Below, piece by piece: positions 12,931-25,350 of a stretch of 64,000 bases of DNA (the first letter of the stretch is position 1; each line of letters starts with the position of its first letter). A program made the position numbers and the translations under genes. The notes below the pieces were generated by a model. The model was not told the DNA's origin and ran no database searches. It saw only the letters and a list, made by a program, of their open reading frames with translations. This DNA is from Pithys albifrons albifrons (lineage: Eukaryota; Chordata; Aves; Passeriformes; Thamnophilidae): NCBI RefSeq assembly GCF_047495875.1, contig NC_092497.1, positions 81,105,749-81,169,748 of the forward strand, written 5' to 3'.

Positions 12931-14697
12931 ATATCCCTCTCTGCAAGGAGTTCCCAGCAATGCAGAGGAGTACAAAGCTCAGCCTAAAATCATAATGGCC
13001 ATTATATTTACAGAGTTTCTGCCTCTTTGTCACAACAGCCTTCCAGGTTGAGACAATCTGTACTTAACTACTTCATTTAGATACAGGCTGGCTGTCCATT
13101 TAGGTTGTAAGCTGCACTGCTCATACAGTTAATCCAGAACTTCTTGCAGTTAAGTACCCTAGAAAAAGGTGAGGTTGTTAAAATCTCTGACTAGAGTAAC
13201 AGTCAGCAATAAAGAATAGTCTGCAGTTAACTAGTTGATGCTATATATCCATTGCTGAGTAACAGGTTTCATGCAAGACTTTCACCTTGAAATATCAAGT
13301 AGTAGATCTTCAAAGTAAAAAAAAGAGACACAGAATACTTTTTAAAGAGTAGCTGACTTTGGATATTCAGATAAAAATAACAATTAGTAACTTCTACTTC
13401 AAATAGTTCTGATAATGTCAGAGTTATGTCTGGTTTGTTACAAGAAGTGGCAGAATGAACCCTCTGGTATCTGAAATATATGGGTTTTATTTTGAGAACA
13501 ATTTTACCAGCTTTATTTGTGTGGAAAGTTCACATTTCAGAAAAGCAGTCCCTTTTTAAAGTCAGCAACACCAAAACTGTGTTCCTGCAGGTTAACTGAG
13601 CAACCATTTCTCTTTCCCTTCCCACCAAAAAGAACCTCCTCTTTGTCAAGGGAAGTTTACACATAGTACAGAAGGGGCTATTCCTCTCATAGGACTGTTC
13701 TGCATGACATGTGAGAAAAGTGCAGAAAGGGCCAAAGTGGGTTATTCTAACCACAGTGGCAAACTTCAAAGACCACAGTGGCAAAATTAAACTTGACATG
13801 TCCCTCAGGAATGGCAGTAGCATTAGCATTGGGAACAGCAATTAAAAACTTACAAGGGTCAACCCAACTCCAACAAACAAAAGGAAGTCAGCAGAACACA
13901 TCTTGGTCTCCTGAGACAAGTTTCTGTTGTAAGAAGTTCACTTGAAGTTTATGAGTTTCATGCAAAATGAACAATTGTCCAAAATGCCTGCACACAGACA
14001 AAATGTGAAATTATCAACTTGGGTTCAAACCAAGGAGGATAAACCTCACACACAAAGCAGAAAGCACAGTATCTTATCTTGTAGAGGGGGGCTTCAGAAA
14101 GGTAAGTCTGTATTAGAAGTGTTCTCTAAACACAGGGAGTCCTTTGTGTAGACTCTTCAAGTAACAGGAGACCTGGGTATTACTAACGGAAGTGGTCTTG
14201 GCTACTGTGATCAACAGATAACCCCTCAACATTGAAAAACAAGCTCAGCAGGTGGAGGTGTGTCCACCCACAGATATGACACCTTAGTCATACGTTGGCT
14301 TCTGTGCATTAGCTTATAAAGTTTAACAGCTAAGGGAAGGTACAGCAATACAATAGTTCTTGGACAAAGATGATGGCATATCCTGGCCACATCATGCAAT
14401 TCTGAGCATTTCCACTTTGAAGTGTAAAGTGGCCTGTAAAGTAAAATGTTGACAGACACTTTCAATCTTATGCTGGAGCCAGAGCACTCTGGAGAGGAAA
14501 TTTTCCTTCTGAAACAACTAAAACACATGAATGGTTTCTAAGGAAAGAAATGGCTTAAACAAGATCCTACACTGTGCTGTACCAGCACATAATACAGTTG
14601 GTGTACAGGATAGGACTCCATCTCTGCAAGGTCTTAGGGCAAATATCACTGTTTAGAGACTGCAAAATTGTCATCATGGGATAAAATTCTCTGCATG
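12931..14697. other. Unique DNA, no gene seen
   Basis: No recognised repeat or exon. The minus-strand frame of 103 codons at 13530-13841 has no family features and I treat it as chance. Confidence 0.5.
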
Positions 14698-15829
14698 GGA
14701 CCTGGACTTGTGCAAATCATTTGACACTGTCAAATGTGACATCCTTGTCTCTAAACTGGAGAGACATGGATCTGATGGATGGACCACTTGGTGGATACAA
14801 GAAATTAGCTCGTTGGCTCCATCTAAAGAATTATGGTCAATGACTCAATGTCCAAGTGGAGACTAGTAAAGAATAGTTTCCCTCGGGGTTCAGTGTTGGT
14901 ACTGGCACTGTTTAACATTCTTTGTTGGTGACATGGATCAAGTGCACCCTCAGCAACTTGACTGATGACACCAAGCTGTGTGGTACAGTCAACACACCAC
15001 AGGGAGTGGATGCCATCCAGAGGGACCTGAACAGGCTTGACAGGTAAGACTGTGTGAACTTCATGAAGTTCAACAAGACTAAGTGCAAGGTGCTGCATGT
15101 GGGTTGGGGCAATCCCAGGCACAAAAACCAGACTGGAAGGAAGATAAATTGACCACCGCTCTAAGGAGAAGGACTGGGGGTTGCTGGTGGATGAGAGGCT
15201 GAACATGACCCAGTAATGTGGGTTTGCAGCCCAGAAAGCCAGTTGTATCCTGGGTTGCATCAAAAGCAGTGTGACCATCAGGGTGAAGGGCAGGAACTCT
15301 GCCCCTCTACTCTGCTCTGATGAGACCCCACCTGGAACACTCTGGGGCCCACAAAACAAGAAAGAGTTGGACCTGTTGGAAGGAGTCCGGAGGAGGCCAC
15401 AAAAATGACCAGAGTGTTGGGGCACCTCATCTACAAAGACAGGCTGAGATAATTGGGTTTGTTATACCTGGAGAAGTCTCTGGGGACACCTTAGAGAACC
15501 TGTCAGTACTGAAAAGAGACCTATAGGAAACCTGGAGAGGGGCTTTTTACAAGAGCATGTCAAAAACAGGACAAGGGGGAATAGTCTTAAACTGACAGAG
15601 GGAGGGTTAGGTAACCAGGAAGAAATTATTTCCCATAGGGTGGTGAGGCATTGGAACAGCTTGCCCAGAGAAGTTGTGGATGCACCATTCTTGGAAGTGT
15701 TCAAGGCAAGGTTTCAGTGGGGTTTTGGGCAACTGATCTAGTAGGAGGTGACTCTGTCCATGCCAGGGGGTTGGAACTAAGTGATCTTTAAGGTCCTTTC
15801 TGATCCAAATCAGTTCATGATTCTATGAA
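14698..15829 (+). mobile_element. Old CR1 LINE fragment, plus orientation, 3' half
   Basis: The plus strand begins at a decayed version of the CR1 reverse-transcriptase block around 'FDTV' (near 14721). It continues through a degenerate catalytic region and the downstream CR1 text ('AGGTGCTGCATGTGG', 'AGGCTGAACATGACCCAG') and ends at about 15829 with the 'ATGATTCTATGAAA' 3' terminus. All frames are broken by stops and indels. This is the longest old CR1 in the window and lies opposite in orientation to the four younger long copies. Confidence 0.88.
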
Positions 15830-16930
15830 ATGCTGAGATTCCAGGGCCTGATAAAGAAAAAGCAGGTCCTTACCAGAGCATCTTTGAGAAACAGGATATT
15901 CAGATCCCATGGGGCTCAAAAGCTGATACAGAAGCTGGAAACCTCTGTACCATGCAGAGGCAGTTGTCTCTCCAGTGCTTAGGACAGTCTGCAAGATTTC
16001 CTGCAAAGTCGTAAAGTCTCCACTCCCTGTGTGAGATAGCATCTGCTCCAGGGTTGTGAGCAAATACTAGTTCTTCCTGGGATGTTGAGTCTGCCCAGAT
16101 GTGTTTGTGACACAAGCTGGGTTTATGTCTGGTTTTAAACCCATGGTTTCATGCCTTAGTTTCCTCCCATTTATGGAGTGCTGTGCAACTGCTGCCAGAA
16201 ACAGGTGTTTTGCAGCTCCTCTTCTCTACAGCAAGATAAGAATGTGGTCTAGCAGGGTGCCTAGCCACTAACTTGGGAGTAAAACATACCAAACGATTAT
16301 TCTGCCAAACACCAGCCGTGGGAGGCAAAACAGCTAACTTCCAAGATAGTAGAGTTGGCAGATGGGTTACCCAGGTCCACAACGTCAGTGTGGATACTGT
16401 AGATTTTGTATCTTTTTAAATAAGGACGAGACCATCAGCCATGTTTGGCTGACTGCTGTGTGCATATATAGTGTTAAACAGTATAATGGCAGTGGGAATA
16501 CAAGAAAAATGTGATTAGTTCTTATCAATAGGTACTAGTTTTCATTGTTTTACCTCAAGAATCTCAGAATAAAGAGAATCACACTGTGCTGGACCTGCAT
16601 TTTAAATGATCTACAAGTGTTGCTTCAGCCTAATCTACACTTGCATTTCCCACAGTTGTTCTTTTATACTGAGACATTTCTGTGAAAATACTGCATATTG
16701 ACATATTGACAGAGATATGCTTTAATGTACTACTGAAATTAATCAACTCTATAAAATCTGAGACAAGTATTCCATCCACCCCCTCCCTCTCCCCTCCCAC
16801 CCAAATTCTGTTAGCAGAATAAATGTAACTATTAATGAAGTGAAGAACCTATATTGTAATCAGCGTTAAGCTCAGGTAGAATGCTGCTTCAGCCAATAGG
16901 CTTCTCTCCCCTTTTTGCCACTTACTGTTC
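15830..16930. other. Unique DNA, no gene seen
   Basis: No recognised exon or repeat apart from a C-rich patch at 16779-16798. The short minus-strand frames at 15815-16382 look like chance. Confidence 0.5.
16779..16798 (-). other. Possible G-quadruplex motif (minus strand)
   Basis: Four runs of three or more C on the plus strand (16779-16783, 16785-16787, 16791-16794, 16796-16798) separated by 1-3 bases. The minus strand therefore fits the G3+N1-7 quadruplex rule. There is no gene nearby to give it a role. Confidence 0.5.
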
Positions 16931-17600
16931 ATAGAATCATAGAATCGATTGGGTTGGAAAAGACCTCCAAGATCATCGAGTCCAACCCTTGGTCCAACTC
17001 CAGTCCATTTACCAGATCATGGCACTCAGCGCCACGTCCAATCTGTGTTTAAAAATCTCCAGGGATGGTGAATCCACCCCCTCTCTGGGCAGGCCATTCC
17101 AATGCCTGATTACTCTCTCTGGAAAGAATTTTTTTTCTGATATCCAACTTAAATTTCCCCTGGCAGAGCTTGAGCCCATCGTGCCCCCTTGTCCTATTGC
17201 TGAGTGCCTGGGAGAAGAGACCAGCCCCCACCTGGCCAGAACTTCCCTTCAGGCAGTTCCAGACAGTGCTGAGGTCACCTCTGAGCCTCCTCTTCTCCAG
17301 GCTGAACACCCCCAGCTCTCTCAGCCTCTCCCCACAGGACTTGTGCTCCAGTCCCTTCACCAGCCTTGTTGCTCTTCTCTGGACCCTCTCCAGCCCCTCA
17401 ATATCCTTTCTGAACTGAGGGGCCCAGAACTGAACACAACACTCAAGGTGTGGCCTCCCCAAGGCAGAGTCCAGGGGAAGGGTCACTGCCCTGGTCCTGC
17501 TGGCCACGCTATTTTTGATACAGGACAGGATCCCATTGGCCTTCTTGGCCACCTGGGCACACTGTTGGCTCATGTTGAGCTTCCTGTCAATTAGTACTCT
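16931..17600 (-). mobile_element. CR1 LINE copy A, 5'-truncated
   Basis: The left edge has the octamer-type CR1 3' terminus (ATAGAATCATAGAATC) followed by 'GATTGGGTTGGAAAAGACC'. Alignment by eye to copies B, C and D at 40.9, 50.1 and 61.6 kb is close over the whole length. Homology to copy C stops near 17600, just after 'AATTAGTACTC', which marks the 5' truncation point. No target-site duplication is evident, which is usual for CR1. Confidence 0.93.
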
Positions 17601-17606
17601 CTGCAT
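17049..17606 (-). pseudogene. CR1 ORF2 C-terminal remnant (copy A)
   Basis: A 185-codon open frame on the minus strand. It covers the region downstream of the reverse-transcriptase catalytic core, with the characteristic '[19 protein letters not shown]' stretch near residues 9-27 and '[13 protein letters not shown]' near 80-92. The catalytic region is absent because of 5' truncation. Near the 3' end a T-run at about 17129-17136 is longer than in copies B-D and shifts the frame, so the last ~27 residues are not the family's. It is non-functional. Confidence 0.85.
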
Positions 17607-18771
17607 TCTCTGGTACTATATCCAACACACAGGCCAGTCTTGGCAACCCATCTTCTGTGAACTGGTCCCTTGTCTAACACTGCAATTCACAACTATTTGT
17701 TGCTTGAGGCAAACCTTCAGCTTACCAAGTGCACAGCTTGTAGACAAGTTTGTGGTTTATTCCAGCATTTGATTTGCTGATTGGTTGCATTTATCATAGA
17801 CCACAAGGTGTTGTGAACTGGCATGCATTGAGGATCTTATTACAGCACACAGACAAACAAGTGTGGCTTCAAAAGCCTCGTGCAAGGTATAATCCAGTGT
17901 CTAAAGCATTTGTACTCTATTGATGAAGAAAATGTAGCTGTAAAAGGTTAGTGGGTTTAGGTAAAGTCTGGCCATTCTAGAAAAAAGTATATAATAGTTT
18001 TACATCCTCCTATATATAGGGGTGCTCATGCTCAATAACATTTCTGATTCAGACTCCTATTTAGAACAATTTCATTAACTGAACTTTGGACTCCTATGTA
18101 AGGAAAGGCTCAGCTCCACTGAAGGCACACAAGAGTTTTTTACATGTTGAGGGGAAGGGGAAGCCCACACGACGCTGTTCTGTAATCACCACCCGGTATT
18201 TAAAAAACATCAGAAGCTGCAAACAGAAAGAAACAGGGAAAGGGATACGTACCTAGTGCCAAGGGAAGTTGTATCAGAGTAATCAAAACTGATCCTTAGT
18301 AAGAAGTGTGTAAGTGATGAGAGGGAATGCAGAATGCTTTGTACAGTCTCCAGTGCCAACTGAGCAGCTACTTAAGAATGTTGCTATGTTTTTGTATCTC
18401 AAAGATATTCTCTGCTCATTGAAACTGTAAAAGAATCTCTGCTGATTTGAAAAATGCAAATAATTTCCATGTTGTAGTTAATATTTTTAACAAGAGAACT
18501 GAGGTTTTGTGTAACTGAGGTAAAAAGGGACAAACATACTGTCAAACGGGTTTTTTTAAAGGGCAGGAGGGTGGGAACACTTTTATTCACACCCAGAGCA
18601 GGTCCACAGTATAAGAAGAAGAAAGTAAATGGTCTATGAGAAAAAACTGAACTGCAATCTCATGATGAAAAAGAGTGTTGCAATGTACTTCTGTATGGGA
18701 CAAAAGAAGCCAATGGTGGGCAGACCACACGTCTAATGACAATTTACATTTAGATAGTATGATTGCAGATA
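17601..18771. other. Unique DNA, no gene seen
   Basis: No recognised repeat, RNA gene or exon. Confidence 0.5.
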
Positions 18772-19065
18772 GTGATAGTACAAGGGGGAATGGTTCTAAG
18801 CTAAACTAAAAAAAAAAGAATAAAAAAGGGAGATATAAATTAGGTGCTGTGAAGAAATTCTTTATTTGAAGGGTGAAGTGATACTGGAACAGGTTGCCCA
18901 GAAAAGTCATGGATGCCCCACCTCTGGAAATATTCAAGGCCAGGTTGAATGGGGCCCTGAGCTACCGTGTCTAGTGGTTGCATTGCTGTCCATAGTGGAT
19001 GGGGCTGGAACTAGATAATCTTTAAGGTCCCTTTCAACCCACACCATTCTATGAGGTTTTGATTT
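18772..19065 (+). mobile_element. CR1 LINE 3'-end fragment
   Basis: The plus strand reads 'CAAGGGGGAATGGTTCTAAG', then 'GGAACAGGTTGCCCAGAAAA', then 'TCTTTAAGGTCCCTTTCAAC', and ends near 'ACCATTCTATGAGG'. This is the 3'-most 300 bases of a CR1 element, moderately diverged and 5'-truncated. Confidence 0.88.
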
Positions 19066-21311
19066 TATGATAATGCTGAACTTGGCAAAGACCAGTTCCC
19101 AAAGGTCATTTTTGCAGGATTTTTTTTATTAATAGTTTAATCACACCTTAAATTTTCAATCTATTTAAAGAGATCAAATTTGTAAATTAACGTTCTTAAT
19201 TCCATTTGTTAAAGCTCCTCAAAACATGATTTCTGGAGATGGTAAACATTTTAACTGCATTTTTCTGAACTGGTGCTCCATATAGATTTATAAAATATTG
19301 AAAACTAATAGATAACCATGAAAATGAGTAGTAGAAAGTCACTTTTTTTTAGTTTCAAAATTCCATTTTCACAAAGTCTTGTGGGATCCCTGAAGGTCAT
19401 AATTTTAATGCTGTGCATTCGTCTACCCAGTCTGACCAACTCCTGCTCAAATCTTGTCTTGGCACATGACTACCATTGAAAATCTGGGCCCTAACACCTC
19501 TGGAACAGGACTTTGATGCCTGAGTCACGCAGGTATTTAAGATATTCTAACTAAATCCTTTACTTTTGAGACAGGTAGACAGGTCTATAAAGCTCACTCT
19601 TATTCAGTCCTGAGTAGGTAACCTCTTAGTCGTATGAAGCTACTTGTTGACTTATTCCTTTAATACTCAAAGTCAGCCTCAAGGCTCAACAATCGTTGTG
19701 CTACAGGGTCCAGATTTCAGGGTACCCTGCACGTGTAAAGGAATTGAACTAGTAAGACTGGACGAGAAGGTGTGAAGAGTGTGTGCCAGCATCCTCCAGG
19801 AAAAGCAAGAGAAAAGCTACTTTGGAGTCTAGACCTGTGCTTTTACTGCTGAAAACACCTTTGAAGTTGCTTGAAGAGTTGGGAACTAATGGTTTGCCAA
19901 ACTGTCACTGTAGTTCCACAACAGTCTGCAGACTCCATATGGTCATATGTGTAACTCCAGAAAACTGCAGATTTGATCAGAGGAGCAAATGTCTGTTACT
20001 GTCCACCAGCTGCTTCTTGTCAACAAAATAAATTAACCTCAAGCAGTCAGTGAAGACATTGCAGATTTATAAACCAGACATGGTCACTTTAGACCTCAGT
20101 TCTGCCTTGCTCTTTGGCTTACATATGTGTCAATACTGGGCTTTTAGACTGATGCTTGTCTTACAGCACTCTCATGAAATCAGTTGGATCTGAGTTTGGA
20201 GGCTTCAAAAGAAACCACTACGTCTTTTGAAATCTAGTTCAAAAACTGAATATCACATGTTAAAAATGTGGTGGCTCATTCTTTGTGCAATCTAGCTTTG
20301 TCATCACCTGGCTCTTTTTCAGTTTTTCAGCTGCAAATTAAAGAATTCTCCAATACTTCCTGCACCTCAGAGGAAGTCCCTGCACATGTGCAAGTTGCTT
20401 CAGAGAGCTCCTTTTAGTTAAAGATGCACAGGTCCTGAAGTCTCTTACTGGGAACAAGGTGTTCACATAGCAGCAGAAATGAGGTGAGAGCAGAGATCAA
20501 AAATACACACTGGTAGAATTTAATTGACTTGCTGGGGTCTATGTGAGAATGTTTGTTAAGAAGTGGAGTACCAAGGCATCATAATCCTTCATGCTATAAA
20601 TCCTTCTGAATGATAGGAGGAAAGAACTGAGATGGAGAGTGCAGGTGCAGATTGTGACCACAAACATCTGAAAACCCAGCTTGAAACTGTATATTTTCTT
20701 GGCCTGCAGAAGGCAGGGCCACCACAGCAGCAGTTCTGGAGTGTGGCTTATTCAATCCAACTGTAGAGGATTTCCTAAAATGTTTCTTTTTGCAGCATTT
20801 TCTGGATTCCAGATCTTGTTCCAGAATCAAGCTTGTGATATTTATGTCTTCCCTACAAGCAACCTGAGCACAGTGAGACTTGTAGAATGGAAGACGTTAT
20901 CAAGTGTGTGCAAGATGGAACTTGGGAGACTTGGCTTTTCCTCATAGCTTGGCTACAGACTTGTACCAGTTTGGGCACATCATGTTGACTTTCCAGACAG
21001 GATTCTTGCACACATCTATGGTCAGAGGGAGTTTCAGGACTTTCTTCTTCCCTTGAGTCAGGCAAGATTTTTCAGTTGCATGTCAGACACAAGCAATGAA
21101 ATGTTCTGGTACTGCTGGTCCCATTTAAGCTCATGCTAGACTTTCACCAAAGTTCCGGAACTGGGAGTCATAGCTGAGATCTTGTCCAGGCAAAGTTATG
21201 GCTCAGGCACTCACCAGTCCTTGCCCTTCCCTTTTTCTTGTCCATATCTCAGTTCAGTGGAAAACACCATGAGGGTTTCTGCACTTAATGAGTCCATATA
21301 TTATATGAGTA

Positions 21312-21316
<5 letters not shown>
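19066..21316. other. Unique DNA, no gene seen
   Basis: No recognised repeat or exon. Overlapping short frames on both strands at 20594-21065 lack family features. Confidence 0.5.

Positions 21317-21354
<38 letters not shown>
21317..21354. repeat. (GT)19 microsatellite
   Basis: Thirty-eight bases of uninterrupted GT, preceded by a related imperfect tract. It is long enough to be length-variable and is a potential Z-DNA former. Confidence 0.97.
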
Positions 21355-21356
<2 letters not shown>

Positions 21357-22815
21357 TACGATACCAGAATTTGATCTGCTTTTGCTAGTAAATATTTTTT
21401 AGTTTGTAAAAGACTTAAAAGTCTGGTGGACAAAACAAGCATTGTCAGTCTTTACCACCTCATCCTAGGCTTGCTTCTCTGTACACCTGGACATTCATGT
21501 GCAAATGCTAATTCCCATTTTGGGGTCTAACTGGAGAAAATAAGGAAGCTTAGTATGGGTTCTCAATTAGCAGAGCCAAATATTCTCATTGGCTGTTGAG
21601 AGAACTCTTTCTTTTCACTGAAGTGATGCAGCATGTGAAAGCAAACCAAAACAATAACACAAACCAACTAAACCCACAAACAAACAAAGAAACATGTGCA
21701 TCAATTAAATATGTATATGTAGCTCCGCCAATGTCACAGTGCAATCAGTGTCTCCTTAGGTATGTTTTCTGGTTTTGGTGGATGAATGGATAATTTCTCT
21801 ACTACTTGCTAAGTATTCCTAAGACTGAAATGCAGCCTCCAGAGGCACTGAGTCAGATCTTGTAAAACTTCTTTATGCTTCAAACCCACACAGTCGCTAG
21901 TGATGGTTTCTGTCATTCAAGCCCATTTTTAAAATTTGAATGTTAAACTTCAGCATAGGACAGGAAGAATTACTTCAATATGTAGTTAAGGGGAATGCAC
22001 ACACAAAGCTTGTGAAAGATTAAACCAGGCAGACAATAAATTCTGTTACCTAAAGAAAAAAACAGTGCTAATTTCTGTCAATGCTCTAGCTCAAAGTGTA
22101 TTACTCTAGCCTGTTTTCTCCCTCTGTAAATAAACTTCAGTCACTATGATTGATAATCCCTTTGTTCCTAATCAAATGGCTGTTTGCTCCTCCCTCTTTT
22201 CCTGTACTCTTCTGTCCTTTTTTGGAATGTATAATAATATTTAAAGGCTCTCTGTGGAGAAAAAAAAAAGAAAGAAAATTGACCACAGTTCAAGACTGCA
22301 TCTTGAATATTTCTTTTAACCAGGCTCAGGAGCCCTGTCAGTGAGTAAGTTAATATAAACCTGGCATTCAGAGGAGTCCTTGTTGGCCTTCCGCTGATTA
22401 TACATACATACATTTCTAATATGCTATGATTCAGTGTCTGGAAGGAGAGAATATTCTCACTGACAGATAATCATTTAACAATTGATGGTACATGTTTTCA
22501 ACACAGAGAGATAAGTAATAAACAAATACACAGGCATAAGAATGAAAAAGCTAATTAAACAGAACATAATAATACAATGATCATAGGATGTAACACAAGA
22601 AACAATATGCCAGTGGCAGATGGTGTATATGCCACAAAATTATCACACCAATAATGTCCAGCAGTTTGTTCAATTTTTGTTGTGATTCTGAAAATCCAGC
22701 AGGTATAATGTCTGACTACAATAATCACTTGGTTTTGCTATATAATAGCAGTTTTATACCTGATTATTAAAGTTTCCAGTTCTTCAGTTTGAGAGTATAT
22801 TGTGTCCCATTGTGG
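21355..22815. other. Mostly unrecognised DNA
   Basis: No gene seen. On the minus strand the stretch from about 22560 to 22815 may belong to the decayed retroviral relic on its right: a hydrophobic, mostly open translation is visible near 22570-22660. This is suggestive only. Confidence 0.4.
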
Positions 22816-23409
22816 TCATAAAGGTATAGACCAAATTTTAGGCCAGAATTCTTGCAGCACTGATGTGAGATTTTGAATATGATGGACCTCACTGTCCAAG
22901 TTAGTGCAGAGATTATCAGCTTCTGTGGGTTTATAGACTGCCAGTGGGTCTGGCAGTCTATTTACAGACTGTGGGTGATAGACTGCCAGATTTCTAGATG
23001 CAAAGGTTAGTGTCATTTGATACATTAAGTTTCTTTTCTTTTTGGATGTGGCCAATATTGTCTCCAGCGATAACACTTCTTCATCATGGTATTAGTAATG
23101 TTACAGGGAATACTCAGTATACTTTCTAAATGGATACTTGCGGTAGGATACAAGTTGAATGACAGTCTTCACTTAGTTCCTAGGACTGAAGAAAGAAGAC
23201 TTAGGTCTCAGATTGTGCCCAAGCCTAAGTAATGATTAGTTTCACTCCCACATTATCCACAGTCCACAGTTTTCATTATTCCTTTCCCTTGAAAGTCCTG
23301 CAAATTGACTCAGTGTTTTCTGGGTGACAGGTGAGAATTCTCACCTGATTTCCTAGATACCACACCAAAGTATTCAAAGTTTCCTGCTGGAGTTGGTTCA
23401 GCACATAGG
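22816..23409 (-). other. Possible further part of a decayed retroviral relic
   Basis: A minus-strand open frame of 86 codons (22816-23076) lies downstream of the reverse-transcriptase remnant at 23410-23813 in the expected transcription direction. It contains no motif I can assign to a particular retroviral domain. Its spacing from the start of reverse transcriptase is far too short for intact pol, so if it is retroviral there is a large internal deletion. It could equally be unrelated sequence. Confidence 0.25.
22933..22961. repeat. Perfect 12-bp inverted repeat with 5-nt loop
   Basis: ATAGACTGCCAG (22933-22944) and its exact complement CTGGCAGTCTAT (22950-22961) flank TGGGT. The left arm recurs as a direct copy at 22978-22989 together with a preceding GTGGGT, so a ~45-base duplication underlies the structure. 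Confidence 0.85.
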
Positions 23410-23813
23410 ATTATTTATTAAGAATATTAACTATATCACTTTTGTTGGGAACAACTGCAGTGAGGGTTTCAGGGACACTGTTCAAAGCTGTGTAACATAC
23501 TGTCTGTAGCCACCTGCCATTAGAATTCTTTACTGGCAGGTGTACAGAAATAACGAGACTTGATAATGATTCCCAATTGCTCTAATTCTTTTATCAATTC
23601 AGTAACAGGACAAATAGAAGGTAACTTGTATTGAGGAATATTAACTAGCTTTCTGTGGGGTGAAGGGGCAGCTGTTTGCACCAGATTGACAGTCAGGGAT
23701 AAATTCGCATTATGCAAACAGTGGGCCAAAGGGTGTGATGTCTCTTTTCCCATTTTCCCCATGAGTCCATCCATGACTGTCCCTTCAATACATGTTAGCC
23801 AAAATCTGAGCAA
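23410..23813 (-). pseudogene. Decayed endogenous-retrovirus pol (RT N-terminal region)
   Basis: On the minus strand a 97-codon frame (23520-23813) ends in a block resembling the start of retroviral reverse transcriptase: 'QYKL', then 'PVTELIKELEQLGII' and 'CTPA' at the expected spacing. After a frame change near 23530 the adjacent frame continues with 'PVKN', 'NGRW' and a 'LNSVP...TAVVPN' stretch, the pattern of the first RT motif. A double stop follows near 23410. In the family this enzyme copies viral RNA into DNA. Here only the first ~100 residues remain, broken by at least one frameshift and by stops, without the catalytic YxDD region. No LTRs bordering it were recognised. Assignment to a retroviral class is not possible from this piece. 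Confidence 0.6.
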
Positions 23814-24539
23814 AAGTTGACTGAATGCTCACAGTCAGGAGTCTGTCCGACTAAAGGTTAGCTTTTAAATCTGCATTTCAATACTGTAATCATAGGTCTA
23901 CTTTTCTTCAGTTTGTTTTTGGCTCACTCTGGCTGCACTCTGTTACTATTTTTTAGTAGCTATGACAATCATGCAAATTCATATGGAGTTTATTAGCCAT
24001 TATGTCCAACAGGAATTTGAAAAAACAGGTCCATATTTCTGATACTTGTTAGGAAGCAGAGGGACACATGTATAGTGTTTTACTGTGTGGAATAAAGCCA
24101 TAGTACCCAATGTAAGCTGTGTTACATTTTCCATTGTAGCTTGGAAGAGCTCCACAACTTCCCTAATTCTAATACATCTGAAGACTAGAGGATAGGAAAT
24201 TTAGACTGACTGAAGTTGTTCTACCTGGGTTTCTTGTGGGAAGCTTGAGTCACCAAAGGGTAAAAATCCCGTAATCTACATGGAGCCTGACTATCAGGCT
24301 TAATCCAGAGCAGCAACTGTAAGGATGAGAAACATGATGGTAATAAAGTAAGATGCATGATGAAATCACCTATCCTTTGGCTGGAACTGTCCCTTCTGCC
24401 TTGTACTTCACATACCAATGTGAACTGCATATTTTTTTCTGTACAGATCAAGACTTATTGCAGTAGACTTGCTCTAGACTGAAGAAGAGTTGATTTAGAT
24501 TGGATACAAGGGTCTTGAGAGACATGAGAAGACAGTTTA
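23814..24539. other. Unrecognised DNA between ERV relic and LINE fragment
   Basis: No motif seen. It may contain more of the relic on its left, too decayed to recognise. Confidence 0.4.
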
Positions 24540-25350
24540 TAATTGAAAACGGAGGAGGGAAGGAAGTGTTGAATACCTCAGCCTTTTCTATGTCAGACCA
24601 GTTCTCTTATTTATCAGAGGCTTGCTTTTTCTTTGGTCTCCTTCTCTGACCACATACCTGATGAAGCCCTTCTTACTATTCTTATTATTCTGGTAATGTT
24701 TCTTCTCTGTTTGGGCTATCTATCAACTGGATTAAGACCTTAATGCACTCCATCAGTCTTCTGGCCTGCTTACAAGTTGCTGTGTTGCTTCTACAGCAGA
24801 TGTCAGAGTGGTTGAAGCCCTGCACAATGATCAAAGCCTATGAGTTTGATGTTTCCTGTAGCTGAAGTAAGAACACTTCATTAACATTCCCCCTTGATCT
24901 GCTGGCCTATAGTAAATACCAACCATGAGATATCCTTCATTGGCTTGACCCCTTTTTTTTGCTCCTAAATTTTACCCATTTTACGTGTTCATCACTGGTT
25001 TTCAATGGCAGCTGTGTGTAGTTTATCCATTCATTTTACACGAAGAGTGACATCCTCTTCACTGCCCTCCTGCCCTCCTTCCTTTCCTGTCGGTTCTGAA
25101 CAATTTAGACCCACTAATTGCAGCACTCCAGCCGTAAGATTGTCCCTTCATGTTTCATTGACAGTGATTAAACCACTGTGTTGTAGCTGCACAGCACTTT
25201 ACAGCTGTTGCTGTTTGTTACTGATGCTGCATGCATCAGTACAGGGGCACTTCACCTGGGTTACAGGCTGCTTCACCTCTTTAGGTGAATACTCCCCAAT
25301 GCCTTTGAGGCAATCCACAGGTCAGTTATACCAGTTTTCAAGGTCCTTAA
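24540..25350 (-). mobile_element. CR1-type LINE fragment, endonuclease region
   Basis: Read on the minus strand, this is the 5'/endonuclease half of a CR1-like LINE rather than the usual 3' end. The clearest mark is a translation 'VGIYYRPADQ' at about 24894-24923, the conserved AP-endonuclease core. Upstream (25060-25130) in broken frames are a 'DWS'-like block and 'KLF', 'RKGRR'. The plus strand also shows 'GAATACCTCAGCC' near 24572, a CR1-typical phrase. Frames are broken by several indels, so it is an old fragment. Neither flank continues into the RT or 3' UTR, so the piece was separated by truncation or deletion. Confidence 0.75.
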
